A stretch of DNA of 64,000 nucleotides. Source: Symsagittifera roscoffensis (taxonomy: Eukaryota > Xenacoelomorpha > Acoela > Convolutidae). Under the pieces are notes generated by a model, which searched no databases, was not told where the DNA came from, and saw only the letters and a program-made list of their open reading frames with translations. Numbering within the stretch: position 1 is the first letter of the stretch; the number at the start of each line of letters is the position of its first letter. Below, one piece after another: positions 1 through 10,673 of this stretch. The stretch is taken from assembly GCF_963678635.1 (NCBI RefSeq), contig NC_087065.1, forward strand, positions 4,552,209 to 4,616,208, given 5' to 3'. The position numbers and the translations under genes were made by a program.

Positions 1-360
1 GATAACGAATGACTTGTATGCTTTATCTAAACGGGTGTGACACTTAATTCACAATGGTTACGTTCTTTTTAATAAGGATAATCGCCTCTGCATATGTTAG
101 CACGATAAGCTATTATTTAAGGCAATACCTAAGGAGAAATGGGAAGCATGGAGAGATGTAGCCATCCATTTATCGGTTAAAACGTTCATCCATCTGATCA
201 TTCAAGCATCCATTTTACCAGTCATATAAGCATCGTCATTTTATCTGCTAATCTTGCATCCTCTCAGCCAATCATCCATCAGTCAATCCATCAACGCGGC
301 ACTCTATCCAATCATCTATTCATCCATCCATCAATCAATTCATCCAAAGAGCGTTTTGTC
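1..360. repeat. degenerate CATC-rich simple repeat, left flank of retrotransposon
   Basis: From about 165 to 360 the sequence is dominated by variants of catccat, atcaatc and tcagtc. It is a decayed tetranucleotide tract with no reading frame. The same kind of sequence resumes after the retrotransposon (about 4722-5220), so the element appears to sit inside this tract. Bases 1-165 show nothing else I can support. Confidence 0.7.
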
Positions 361-464
361 TAATCAAAAATTCATCCCAAGGAATTCAATGATCAAACCA
401 AAAAAAAAACAATCAAACCGTCTGCCTATCTAACCAAGCCTAATTGTTGTGATAAACTTATTAA

Positions 465-1372
465 ATAGTTTCAGAGAGTGATGAAACACTAGTTGCCATT
501 CTTTGGGCACTGACTACTAACTTCAGCATATTATCCTTGACACCAACAGCACCATTATTCCTGGCATTTTCCTGGCTTCACACAATGTCAACACCAATGC
601 TTCTGATGCTGCCCGACGACTTCACGAAACTCAATCCCGAACAAAAAGATAAGTACTACGTTCAAATATATAACCTTGTCAATGTACTAGCAACATCCAG
701 TAATCCTCCAAACAGTAATCAAAACGCAAAAGGACTCAGAGCACCTATTGATTTTGCTGCCAAAGTAATCCCCACTGATACTCAAAACTTGATTATTGGT
801 TCGAGTTTTTTAGCGGAGTTTGACACGAAGGAGCTGCCCAAAGACGTGGCCGTTCATTCTTACCGCGGGTCATTTTGCAGCGAGAAACAATCAGTTGTGA
901 AAAAGTACGACGATACTGAGCTGAAATCAGTAACCTTCCAGGACGGCACCAATTCACTCACAAGGGAACTACACAAGACTGTAGATGATATATTTGAAAC
1001 TTTTTGCGCCACCATTAGTGAAATTGAGACAAAGTTTTCACCTACAATAATCAATATATGCCAAGTCCCGCCTGTGAAATCGGGACCCGATTCTGTAAGT
1101 GGTAAACGTATAACTGAATTCAACAGCCTTATTGCTCATAAATTTAAGAAAAAAAGTATCAAATTGTTCCTATATACGATAAAATTGTCAGCATAAACGA
1201 CTATCAGTCAATCTTCTTTGATGAAGTACATTTGATGCGTTCTGTTAGTACTTTAAAAAATGCAATCATGGAAAAGGTGCTACCATTATCCAGCTTATCA
1301 CCTCGAGTTGTTTCTCCGAATATCCGAATACTTCCAACTCTAGGGGCCCAGCGCACCCTCAGAGGAATCGTA
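465..1372 (+). pseudogene. retrotransposon ORF1, SGNH/GDSL-esterase-like, frameshifted
   Basis: The frame is open from 465; the first in-frame ATG is at 585. The frame then runs to a stop at 1194-1196. SGNH-hydrolase landmarks are visible: IIGSSFL (block I, nucleophile Ser) at nt 793-813, DGTNSL (GxN block) near 940, and a DEVHL (DxxH block) near 1220. The last one is only reached by changing frame in the A-run at about 1148-1156, after which a second frame stays open to a TGA at 1370-1372. So the family domain is complete in outline but split by a one- or two-base indel. ORF1 esterase domains are established for CR1-type elements. The start codon is uncertain because coding-like sequence precedes ATG 585. 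A base-calling error in the homopolymer would be an alternative to true decay. Confidence 0.72.
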
Positions 1373-1486
1373 TGAAACCTGGTTCAAGCCAAGTCTCGTG
1401 GGGCCCCGAGCACCCAAAGAGTCTTGCGAGCCATGGTTTCAGCAACAATCAAACCTACAATTATATGAATACCAATCGTAGTAATT

Positions 1487-2695
1487 ATGACTTACGCCAT
1501 AATAGATACTATCCATACTAATGCTGTTTTAGTAGTCTATTACCCAATATTGGAAATCCTGCTTCTTCAATGTGGGGACATCGAAGTCAATCCAGGTCCC
1601 GCACTTTCATATGAAATCCTGGCAAACAAAGCAAAGGAACACCGCAACTTCCTCAAATATATAACTCTAAATTGTAGAAGCATAAAGAACAAACACATGG
1701 AAATGCGTTTTTTGTCAGAAATAGTTGACTCAAACACAATTATCGGTCTTACGGAAACCTGGCTTGACGAAACATGCGATCATCAAACTTATTCATTCTG
1801 CAAAACAACCCATGAAATTTTTAGATGCGACCGTAACAAAAAATGCACTGGTCAACACGCAGGTGGTGGTACTCTTCTTCTTATTCCGAAAAAATTTAAC
1901 CCTAAGATTCGAGAAGATTTAAATTATCTACGTCCCTCCCATTTTGAAGGACTCTGGGTGGAATATAGCCCAATCATCTCAAAAAAATCAAAAAGACAGA
2001 TAATTGCTATTGCCTACAATCCACACAAACAATTCAAGGAAGTTTTTATAGAAGATACACTAAAGGGTATCGATTACGCTGCCTCCGAAGCGCGAGATGT
2101 TACGATTTTGGGAGATTTCAATATTAACTACTTGAATAAACATGAAGCTAAATTTCTCAGCGATTCTATTAAACCATACAATTTGACAATAACCAATAAG
2201 TCGATACCGACATACATTTCTAAAAACAGCCAATCCATTTTAGATAACATTATAGCAACCAAATCTCTTTGTAAAGAAACTATTGTAGCAGAACCACCTA
2301 TAAACACGGACCATTTAATAACAATGTGTATTAGCAAACTAAAACGATTCGAAAAAGCCATTCCAATTCGAACTTTTCGCTTCAACAAAACCAATTATTG
2401 TAAAAATAGGTTCTGCGAGGAACTTAAACAGAGTCCATGGTTTCTCGTCTACCAAGGAAGCGATATCTCTAAAATGTTAATAAAATTTGAAGATATTTTC
2501 TCGCATGCCCTAAACGCTCACGCACCACTAGAGCAGAAGCATATCCGAAATAAACCGCAGCTACAGCTGTCTGGTAAAGTACTTAACTCAGTCAATAGAC
2601 CTTTAAAACGGGAAAAAGAAAATCTTCTAAAGGCATATCAATTATCAAGAACAGATGCCAATTTTGAAAACTATAAACGAATAAGAAATAAATAA
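1487..2695 (+). pseudogene. retrotransposon ORF2, part 1: 2A-like peptide plus APE endonuclease
   Basis: It starts at ATG 1487, which follows an in-frame TGA. Residues 1-38 are a hydrophobic leader ending in a canonical 2A motif. Residues about 55-290 form the exonuclease-endonuclease-phosphatase fold: LNCRSI (61-66), LTETWLD with catalytic Glu90, GGGTLLLI (126-133), LGDFNIN (208-214) and TDH (274-276, the usual SDH). Together these nick target DNA for target-primed reverse transcription. The frame ends at a TAA (2693-2695) inside otherwise coding-like sequence: the same frame continues with lysine-rich linker codons until a further shift near 2760. It is therefore an interrupted part of one long ORF2 rather than a separate protein. 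Confidence 0.85.
1544..1600 (+). other. 2A-like ribosome-skipping peptide
   Basis: Residues 20-38 of ORF2 end in GDIEVNPGP (motif D-I-E-V-N-P-G-P at nt 1577-1600), an exact match to the D(V/I)ExNPGP consensus. It is preceded by an LLLQC segment typical of active 2A peptides. In such peptides the ribosome skips the bond between the last Gly (37) and Pro (38), which would release a 37-residue leader from the endonuclease-RT. Similar 2A peptides at the N-terminus of APE-type non-LTR ORFs are known from several animals. Activity is inferred, not shown. Confidence 0.85.
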
Positions 2696-3275
2696 AACAA
2701 TCATCTAAAACATTTATACAAGAAAGAGAAAACAGCTCAATTCAAAATGCTTGACTGTCCAAAAAAAACAATGGAATTTCATAAACTCTATCAGGAACAC
2801 CATGAAACAGTCAACGCAAATAGGTGATCTACGGAATTCGTTTGGCGACACTATAATTGAAAATAAGAAGAAAGCAAATTTCCTTAACTACAGGTTCTCA
2901 ACATTGGGAGAATACAAAAACGCAGATCCTCCCATAGATGTACCAACTGAGTACAGTGTACACAGCAAAACAAATAGGCACTTTCAATTCAGGTTCATAA
3001 CTCACAAAGAAATGAAAGATGCAATTTTATTACTTCCCTTAAACAAGCCATTAGGACCAAGCAAAATCCCTGCTTGGGCTCTAAAAGACAGCATTAATAC
3101 TGTAAACCCAATTCTTACGATGATTATCAATGAATGCATCTCGAAATCCGTATTCCCATATACCTTAAAAAAGGCACACGTTTTTCCCATATTCAAAAAA
3201 GGCGACTCGACAGATCCAGTAAATTATCGTCCAATTTCTATTACACCCACTCTATCGAAGTTGTTTGAATTCTAA
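2696..3275 (+). pseudogene. retrotransposon ORF2, part 2: linker and first RT blocks
   Basis: After the TAA at 2693-2695 the same frame continues to about 2760, where an A-run (about 2759-2767) shifts the frame. From there QKKQWNFINS runs on to SKLFEF and a stop at 3273-3275. Recognisable reverse-transcriptase N-terminal blocks are present: NKPLGPSKIP (usual KxxGPDxIP), then HVFPIFKKGD and NYRPISITPTLSKLFE. The segment normally following SKLFE (the finger/loop of about ten residues before NxLNPKQFGF) is missing, indicating a small deletion with frame change at about 3270-3280. Confidence 0.82.
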
Positions 3276-4566
3276 ATCCAATATTCTAAATCCAAAACAA
3301 TTTGGCTTTCGTCCAGGTTATTCAACTAATGATGCTCTTTTATACACAACAGAAAAAATCAGATTCCATCTCGATAAAAATAACATAGCAGCGGCTGCAT
3401 TTCTTGATTTATCTAAAGCATTTGATTCACTCTCTCATTCAGTCCTTGAAAGGAAACTAAGTCACATTGGCTTTGAACAGTCAGCAACAACTCTTATTAA
3501 GTCATTTCTAGAAAACAGACAGCAATTGACAATGGTAAACGGCGAACACTCAGATTGGCTTAAATTAGAGCAAGTTGTTCCCCAAGGTACTGTACTAGGA
3601 CCACTGCTGTTCAACTTGTATGTAAATGACATACCACAAACAATAGACAAATCATGTACGTTAGTACAATATGCCGACGACACGACTCTGCTTAGTTTTC
3701 ATTCAGATCCCGAAACAGCAACAAAGAGCATTGAAAACAATTTCAATAAAATTCTCTTGTATTTTCACTTAAATCGATTAATGATTAATGTAGACAAAAC
3801 TCAGTTCATTGTATTTTCTGCACCGTCGAAAAAGAAACTAACTGAAAATCTTTCATTGAAAGTTGGAAACTATCAAGTTAATTTAACAGAGACAGTTAAA
3901 TTTCTCGGCGTCAATATTGACTTAAGCTTAACATTCGACAAAGAAATTAACAAAATTTTACAAAAAATGGCTACAGCAATCCAAACGATAAAATGCATCC
4001 GTGACGAAATCCCTCTGCGTACTAGAATTCTCCTGTTAAATACTCTTGTACTGAGCCATTTGCACTATCCATGCATGCTCTTAAACGGATGTACGCAAGA
4101 TAATATTGAGAAACTCGAAAAACAAATAAAATGGGGAATCAGGATAATAATGAATATAAGCAAACGAGATTCCGTTACACTTCTAAGGAAACAGCACAAA
4201 ATTCCTACTGCTCGGAATATTATCGAGTACCGATCAGCACACTACCTTCACAGGTTATGCCGAAACGATGCCCCAGCTTTCACGCATATAAGATTCCCAA
4301 ATTCTGAATTCCGCTATAACCATCGAACTGGAACATTACTGTTCCCTTTAACATGTAAAACTGATTTCCTTCGTAAGTCTTTCTTATTTACATCAATCAG
4401 GAACCTTAACACAATAATCCGAACCTTGTTTAATCGAAAACTGCCGTACACATTGACAAAAACTCTGATTAAAAATTTCATCATAGGAAAAGATGACACC
4501 CTGTTACCCAATAAGGAGAGTCTTTCCGTATCCAAGGACATTTATTTTGTTAAATCAAATATTTGA
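3265..4566 (+). pseudogene. retrotransposon ORF2, part 3: reverse transcriptase core and C-terminus
   Basis: This is 433 codons open to TGA 4564-4566. RT core motifs appear in order: NPKQFGFRPG, AAFLDLSKAFDSL (motif A), PQGTVLGPLLFNLYVNDI (motif B), YADDTTLL (motif C, catalytic YADD at nt 3670-3681), and KTQFIVFS and KFLGVNID (motifs D/E). A thumb-like region and C-terminal tail with H/C residues follow. No RNase H domain is seen. The catalytic aspartates are intact, but the frame is disconnected from parts 1 and 2, so no full-length ORF2 product can be made from this copy. Confidence 0.9.
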
Positions 4567-4714
4567 TTCAACCTCGTAGTAATTTATGTTTTTTCTTGTT
4601 ATGTTATATAACCATTGCGTAATATTGTACACTAGATTCTTATACAATCAGTTCTGCAACTGCATAAGTATATTGAAACAATAAAGTGTCCCCTCTCTCT
4701 CTCTCTCTCTCTCT
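4567..4714 (+). other. retrotransposon 3' UTR, poly(A) signal and (CT)n tail
   Basis: AATAAA lies at 4680-4685, then gtgtcccc, then (CT)n at 4693-4714. Many CR1-group elements end in a short simple repeat rather than poly(A), so the CT tract is the likely 3' terminus. Confidence 0.6.
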
Positions 4715-5225
4715 AAGTTAGCCCCCAGCTAATCAACCATTAGCAACCTATCAGTCCAGGCAATCAGTCAGACAGCTAACCAACCAGTTGTTTTTTTTCC
4801 ATCCACCCTGCCGCAAATCCGTTCAGAAACCCAATAATCAAGCTACCGATCCATCCAGCAATTATTCAAGCCATTCAGTCATGCATCCAACTATTCTGCC
4901 ATCCATACAAATCACAATCCAGGAATTTATCCCACCGTCTATCATTTCATTCACTCAGAAAGCTATCCATCCCCTAAGCAGCTAATCATCTATCTAGTTG
5001 TGCTGTCTATCAAGTCATCCATTACCCATTCAGTCTTCCATTTAGCAAGTTATCTATCCAAACATCTATATATTCATTTTTTCATCATGCCATCAGTCAA
5101 ACAACCCAGTCATCTATCCAACCACCCACCTATATATTCAGCCAAATAGCCCTCCATCCATCAAGATATCCACTCACCCAGCAATCTTTCATCCATCTAT
5201 CGATTCATCAAGCCATCTTTATGAA
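4715..5225. repeat. degenerate CATC-rich simple repeat, right flank
   Basis: Continuous decayed catccat/atccatc/cagtcat units, like the left flank. It carries a meaningless open frame at 4788-4985 (Ser/Pro/His/Ile-rich), caused by the repeat composition. Confidence 0.75.
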
Positions 5226-5857
5226 AACTGATGAAGGTAAATGTTAGACATTTCTAGAGTGGCTTTTCTGCAGTTGGCGGGCTATTTTTATTTTCAACGC
5301 CAGGGTACAATCAAAATTAATTATGACAAAAAACTCTCTGATATAAAATTAATTGTCTGATACGAACATAGAGCCAGCAGAAAAAGTTATATATTTAGGG
5401 AAATGATATAATATCTGAGCTATAAATCATCATGAATCACCTATCTTGACTACCGTGCTTTGGATTCCGATACTTTGCGAGGTTTCAACTATACTTTAGT
5501 TAGTAAGAACACTAAGACTTTCAGCAACTTATTCAGCATTTTTGTGGTTTTTTCCTACTTTCGTTTTGGTATCGCAATCTTCTAACCGAAGTTCATCAGC
5601 CTCACCCGTATAAATTCCTAAAAAATTTATTTTCTAAAAAGTATTTGATTGATTCCTAACTCTTTGATTTTTTTACTTCAAAACTAAATTATTGTTTGAC
5701 AATCATAAATTGACATATTTATACATAAAAGTTCACTCAATAATAACCTCACAGACATATTATCATTTAGTGCTTTCATATTTTATTTCTTCAACCGTTG
5801 TAATATTCATAGTAAACTGTCCAGCCATTCTGCACATAATATGAAGTTGTAGGATTA
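5226..5857. other. AT-rich intergenic stretch, 3' of the lectin-domain gene
   Basis: No reading frame or repeat that I recognise. It lies just downstream of the lectin gene (minus) and presumably contains its 3' UTR; on minus, attta/aata-rich sequence near 5780-5700 could hold the poly(A) signal. Confidence 0.3.
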
Positions 5858-8808
5858 TTAGACGAACTCGCAGATAGCAAACGCAGAGTCTCTGTTTCTC
5901 CACTTCTCACAACTAACATCTGCAGCCCCTTTCTCTCCGACGACAATACACGCCTCCCTGTATTGTCCATCCTTTATCGAGCTGGCACTCTCGAGGGGGT
6001 GATCTGGCTCCTGACGACCCACTTTGTTCCACAAGGTCGGTTCTGTGGGCCACTTGAAGTGGGGGTTGGAGGGACTGATGACCTTGCGAGTGACGGGGTC
6101 CTTGATCCAGTCGGTCCACGCCCACGAGATATCTGGCCCCAAGTGAGGTCTCTGCTCTTTGATAAACTCAATTGCAGCCTTACCGTGCTCCCTTGTAGTC
6201 GGTGTGAACAAACGGCCCTTTTTCTGCTCCCTTTTAAGTGCAAACAAAACATGAACATAATGAAACAAGACTGGTCGTATCAGGGCGAAGCCCTGAATGT
6301 TCCGACTGCCTTATAAATTCTCTGAACCAGTGTTCGCTGAACAACAATTGTTAAATTTTTCAAAAAAAAAATCAAACCATATTAAGTACAAAGTGAAAGA
6401 TTTTGCTCCTAGTAACATAGCAGTTATGGCAAATAGCCTGCTTCAGCCAGTTTGGAACGATTTCTAAGACAAATTAAATCTCAAAAATTCGATTATTTGG
6501 TTCGCTTAGGAAACAAATTACTATTTATGAAATTCGAAAATCCTTGCAGCTCAAATTATGAAGATTTCTCTCAATTAATTGCATAAAGCATACAACAATT
6601 TTTTTATGTAAAGTAAAAAATATATAGGTTTCGCTTCTAGTAACGTAGAATAAGTGACAAACGACAAACAGTCTGTTTCAATCAATTTGGAACGACTTCT
6701 TTGAGGGAACAATTTTTAGGACGGATTAAATCTCGCTTACGCGTTATCAGCGCGAAATATATCGCGCATTAGTTGTTTCAAATTGGCCACATTGGCAATC
6801 TTTAAACCCTCAAAACTCTACAAAAATGATCACAGGTAAAATATTTTCACAAATTTAAGCTCAGGACAAAAACAACTTTGGAATGCTATAAAAATTTCCG
6901 GCAAAAATGGCTAGTTAAAAAGTCAAATTTTGTTTACAGAAAAAATCACCCGAGCACAAATTTTGCGTTACTTTCTTTACGAAAGTTTTAAAAATCCACT
7001 TCAACTTTCAGAACCCTGTGACACAAATCAAGTGACACAAACTGCAAAACTTGAACTTCGTTTAATTCAAAATTCTTATTTTAACGTTTGTTTTTTCTTG
7101 AAACATTTCGCTATATTTAAAAACTATAGTGATAAAGATACATAACTCATACTTTGCCAGCAACCAAACTATATCCAATTTTGGTTTATAGGCGTCTAAG
7201 CAACGAGTAAAAAATTGTAAATGGCAATCATAAGACGATCAAAACTGCGTCATAGCTGCGTTTTTCAAATTTTGTGCGAAATTGATCATTTAAGTCGCAA
7301 GTTAGCGCAACTGAAAAAACTTAATGACACGAAAAGTTAAAAGCGCAGTCAACTTTGTGCGACCACTTTTCTGTACGATGTTGGAGGCAGAAAAAATCAG
7401 GTAGCTGTAATGTGATTATCCCTTAACAATGAATTATTAAAATTTAATGCCCTGAGGTGGATCTAAAATTTTCTCGAGGGAAGAAGGGTTGTGGATTTTC
7501 AAAAAAAAAAACATGGAACATCTTGTCGTCTTTTTCTCAGGTTGACTAAATTGATTTTCAGAGCTCTACCAAAGCATTAAACAGATCCTGTATGGATTCA
7601 TTTTTTCCTGTTTTATTTCCATACTATTTTTGACTTTTTGCCATAAGTGCTGGATGATAATTTGATCCTAGTTACTGATGTTGACTTTTATTCAAATCAC
7701 AGATGATGATTTTTACTCTATTTGTTGATGCCTACAGATATAAATCTCGAAAAATTTTTCCTCAATCTCTACATAACTGATGATTTATCGATGTTCAGTG
7801 CCACAATAGCACAGTTTATCGATGGGTGACCGCTAATTTGGCTAAATTTTAGCAATGAAACAGTAATAAAAACTTATCAAAATGAGCAAAAATAGTGAAC
7901 TACCGGGTTGCGATCCCATAACACCCGCTTAGTAGACATGTATGCAACCTCTGCGCCACAAAATCAAAGATATATACGAGTTACAGAAATGTCAAAAACA
8001 CAATCACAATGAAAGTTGGCTTGCAAAAACTAAGTCTAAAATTTCTGAATACTGACGAACTAAGCATAAGTACATTCTGAAATTCACAAGTTTTGTACCA
8101 GTTTCCACAAATTGCGCTGTTTTTGGAGCGATAAAATATGTTAGGCATTTGTCTGTGGATTACACAAATAGTCTTGCTGCGGATTCCTCGTGTTCAGAAT
8201 ACAGTTACAACGCACAGTTTATTCTCGTAGTTTTTTGAATTCAGCATCTCAGACAAATTTTGCTACAGTTTTTAAACTTCTTATTTTGGTCGTTGATTTC
8301 TCGCAATGCATCTTCTCGATCACAAAAGTTTTTAAATGAATTTCGGTCTTGATAGTCTTAAAATACAAGCTTCCGTTCCGAGAGAGTCGAAGTGTTGATT
8401 GCGGTAACCTCAGTATAAGTCTACGTTTGCATTACGAGAAGTGCGTCTTATTTTCTATTAATGTGTCGAAAGAAAGATTTAAAAAAGTTTAAAAACTTGT
8501 TTTACACACACCAAAAGGAGAGCCTATCCAATGCACAGTATGGCCTCGTAATATGGATTATGATCGACTTACCAAGTCTGGTTCTGACAAAAGGACTTTG
8601 CGTCTGCTTGTTTGATGAAGTACTCCTCACTCAACATGTGACAGTTGGTGGCAATCACATCCATGTTGGGAGGACACTGATCAGGGTCATCCACCACCTC
8701 CGCTCCAACTGTCCCCACTCCAAAAAAACCTCCGATACTGACCAAAGAAGAAATCAGGAGAAACGCAGAAAAATCTACTCTACTATTTATTCCTCGCTTG
8801 TCCATCAT
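5858..8808 (-). CDS. C-type lectin domain protein, secreted or membrane-anchored, two exons
   Basis: Model: exon 1 is 8808-8573, exon 2 is 6230-5858, and the intron is 6231-8572. The donor reads ACTTG|GTAAGT and the acceptor TTAAAAG|G. The split codon rejoins as Trp, and the spliced frame encodes 202 residues. Residues 13-36 are a hydrophobic segment after KR (signal peptide or anchor). Residues 44-202 form a long-form CTLD: C45/C56 (N-terminal pair), C74 and C199 (long-range pair), C173 and C186 (short loop), ending FAICEFV. The WIGL region is diverged (SWAWTDW), and the EPN/QPD sugar-binding position reads EPD at 153-155, with WRNRD near 189 instead of WND, so calcium/sugar binding is uncertain. 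The frame extends upstream of ATG 8808 without another ATG before a TTG. Family assignment is firm; ligand and role are unknown. Confidence 0.82.
6255..7000. repeat. dispersed repeat inside lectin gene intron, related to the 37.7/39.3-kb units
   Basis: Blocks such as cagggcgaagcc..tgaatgttccgact (6279-6306), tagcctgcttca..tttggaacgattt (6433-6463), a second diverged copy of the latter at about 6670-6700, and cccgagcacaaa (6949) recur in the same order at 37,690-38,075 and 39,315-39,700. It is a diverged interspersed repeat of at least 400 bp; class unknown. Confidence 0.6.
7443..7600 (+). mobile_element. decayed fragment of the hAT-type MITE family
   Basis: ccctgaggtggatctaaaattttctcgaggg and the following gttgacta..ttgattttcagagctct resemble the left 120 bp of the complete element at 42,057. 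The right end is not recognisable. Confidence 0.5.
7897..7972 (-). mobile_element. tRNA-derived SINE head (or tRNA pseudogene)
   Basis: Read on minus, it has a good pol III A-box (TGGCGCAGAGG), an anticodon-arm-like block, and a T-arm with stem GGG/CCC around a 7-nt loop ATCGCAA (B-box position), ending CCGGTAG. The spacing of A and B boxes is tRNA-like, but I could not pair a 7-bp acceptor stem. That fits the 5' head of a tRNA-derived SINE better than a working tRNA. Confidence 0.45.
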
Positions 8809-8839
8809 TCGAATATCTGTTTCTCTCGAAAATAACAAA

Positions 8840-10440
8840 GGTCAGTAAATCCTTTCAAAAGCAAAAGCAGCAAATATGAAAGAAGGTTTTTGAACGTCTG
8901 TTTTTCGTTAAAACAATGCGATAGCCCCTGAAATACTGTGTAGCGCATTTCAGCAATTTCTTTGATTTAAAAGTTGGGTTCTAATTAAAATTAATTTTGG
9001 CTGAAACTGTATGAAACCGGAAAAATTGACCTTTTTTGTTACAAGGCGTAAAACGAAAATTACCCAGCTTTTGCCAATGACTTGTTTCTACTGACATTGT
9101 TTCTTGATGTCCTAACAAAATTAGATGCTGCAAATAGTACTCTATTTTACTATTAGGCAAGAACAGCAGAGCTTATTAATTGATCTGGAAAAGTTCAGCA
9201 AATTTTTGAATACAACTTTTTGATGAAACCTCTCTTTTAAATAAAGCATAACTGTCAAAAACATACTTTGACCCAAAACTTAAACGCCACGATGGAGAAA
9301 ATGTGTGATCTGATCTAATTTAAAGCCTTCAAGTTGACTCCGTTTTTAAAAGTTTCGTGCAATAAAATTGGATCAAAACCAAATTTAAAGCGCAAGCCTT
9401 CTTTTTCGAAGCAGCCTACGATCACTCAGTTATGAGCTCAGATAATGCTGGCCTGCTTCTTAAAAGCATGAAACTAGAGATATTATGGCTCATTCAAGTC
9501 AACATTGTTGCAAGTAATTAGGCCCTTAGGCACTTGTAGTCGGCATTACTAATAAAAATCAAATAAACGCATTATGCCAGCTAAGAATAATCTGAAGTTT
9601 TTTGTTTCTACTGTTGATAGGTTTTAAGATAAATTTTTCAACGAGCTCCTAAATAAAAAAAAGATATTTCAAGATTTGAAACAATTTTTCAATTATTACA
9701 ACGCGGGTCTGAATTTTGATCAGAAATCACCAATTAGAGCATTCAAGCCTTTTTTCAAAGCATCCAACAGTATCATTTAAAATTTAGACTGAAAAAACGT
9801 TATTCAGATTATCTCTAGACAAATTTACCCAGTACGAGAGAGTTCTCTGCAAAACGTTTTTTTGATTATTTTTTTTCCTTGGCGATTTTTCAAGTTTTTC
9901 TTCGTAACAGTGGTTTCAAAGATTTCATAACGAATTTAATTTTAACGAGCCTTAATTATTTGAAAAATTTTATTTTGATATTTTTTGTCACTTTCAACAA
10001 ATCAATTTGTTTAGTTTTTTTCAAAAATATTTCTTGTCGAAAAAACATGTATATCATTTTTGGCCCATTTTTTGAAAAAAAAACTGCTGGATCAATTACG
10101 CATCAGATTTTTTTTCCTCCTTCTAAAAAAAATAACAAAACATATTTGCGCGAGGTAAGTTTTTTAATTCTTTCTGGTTTCGGAGATCATCAAAAACTTG
10201 CGAAGGATTTTTAACCCAATTGTTTCTGACTGGGAAAACGTCAGAATCTATAAAAAAAAAACAATCAAAAAAACTAAAAATTCTTTTTATCGGTAAAGTT
10301 GGACACGCAATTTCTCATTTTGACAGTGTTTATCCCAACGACCACGACAATCTAATGAAAATTATAACACGCTTCTCAAATTAAAGCTTTAGAAAATTGA
10401 CTACAAATCACTTGCCGCAGAAGATACTGGTTAAGTAAGT
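8840..10440. other. AT-rich intergenic stretch upstream of the lectin gene
   Basis: No coding frame I can support. The 111-codon frame at 9879-10214 is Phe/Lys/Asn-rich, starts at a TTG and reflects T/A homopolymers. The minus-strand promoter of the lectin gene is presumably just above 8808; I see no clear TATA box. Confidence 0.3.
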
Positions 10441-10479
10441 TAACAACTAAAGTTAGTCAAGATTACGTCAAGCTTTAGA

Positions 10480-10620
10480 CGTGTGGGATTATCCACCCAT
10501 GATCCAGCTTTAGGCCTGGATTGGATTCGAACCTTCGTCGAAGGATTGAGTTTTTTTTCAGTACTTTAGCTTAGAACGCATGGCTAACTTGCCTTGAACG
10601 GGAGAAAACCTATCTCAATC
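10480..10620 (-). other. possible tRNA-like sequence with perfect B-box
   Basis: On minus, GGTTCGAATCC (plus strand 10,527-10,537) is a perfect pol III B-box, with a TTAGCC..GCG A-box-like block about 50 nt upstream. A full cloverleaf cannot be drawn, so a SINE remnant or chance is possible. Confidence 0.25.
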
Positions 10621-10673
10621 TTATTCAAGCGTCATTATCTTACGCCCCAAAAGCAGTAGAACCGAAGCGAGTT

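Larger units (their letters stand above)
361..4714 (+). mobile_element. decayed APE-type non-LTR retrotransposon (CR1/L2/Rex1-like group)
   Basis: The order is ORF1 (esterase-like), then ORF2 with 2A-like peptide, apurinic/apyrimidinic endonuclease and reverse transcriptase, then a short 3' UTR with AATAAA at 4680-4685 and a terminal (CT)n tract at 4693-4714. There are no LTRs. Both ORFs carry disabling changes, so this copy is probably dead. An ORF1 esterase plus an ORF2 with APE and RT and no visible RNase H is the layout of CR1-group elements; the exact clade is not resolvable by eye. The 5' boundary is approximate, placed where the CATC repeat stops. Confidence 0.88.

Noticed and set aside
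5963-6316. 117-codon plus-strand frame and overlapping minus frames
   Set aside because: Shadows of the C-type lectin exon in other frames.
8461-8835. 124-codon plus-strand frame
   Set aside because: Antisense shadow of lectin exon 1.
10480-10620. Functional tRNA gene
   Set aside because: Only the B-box is perfect; A-box and acceptor stem do not fit a cloverleaf.
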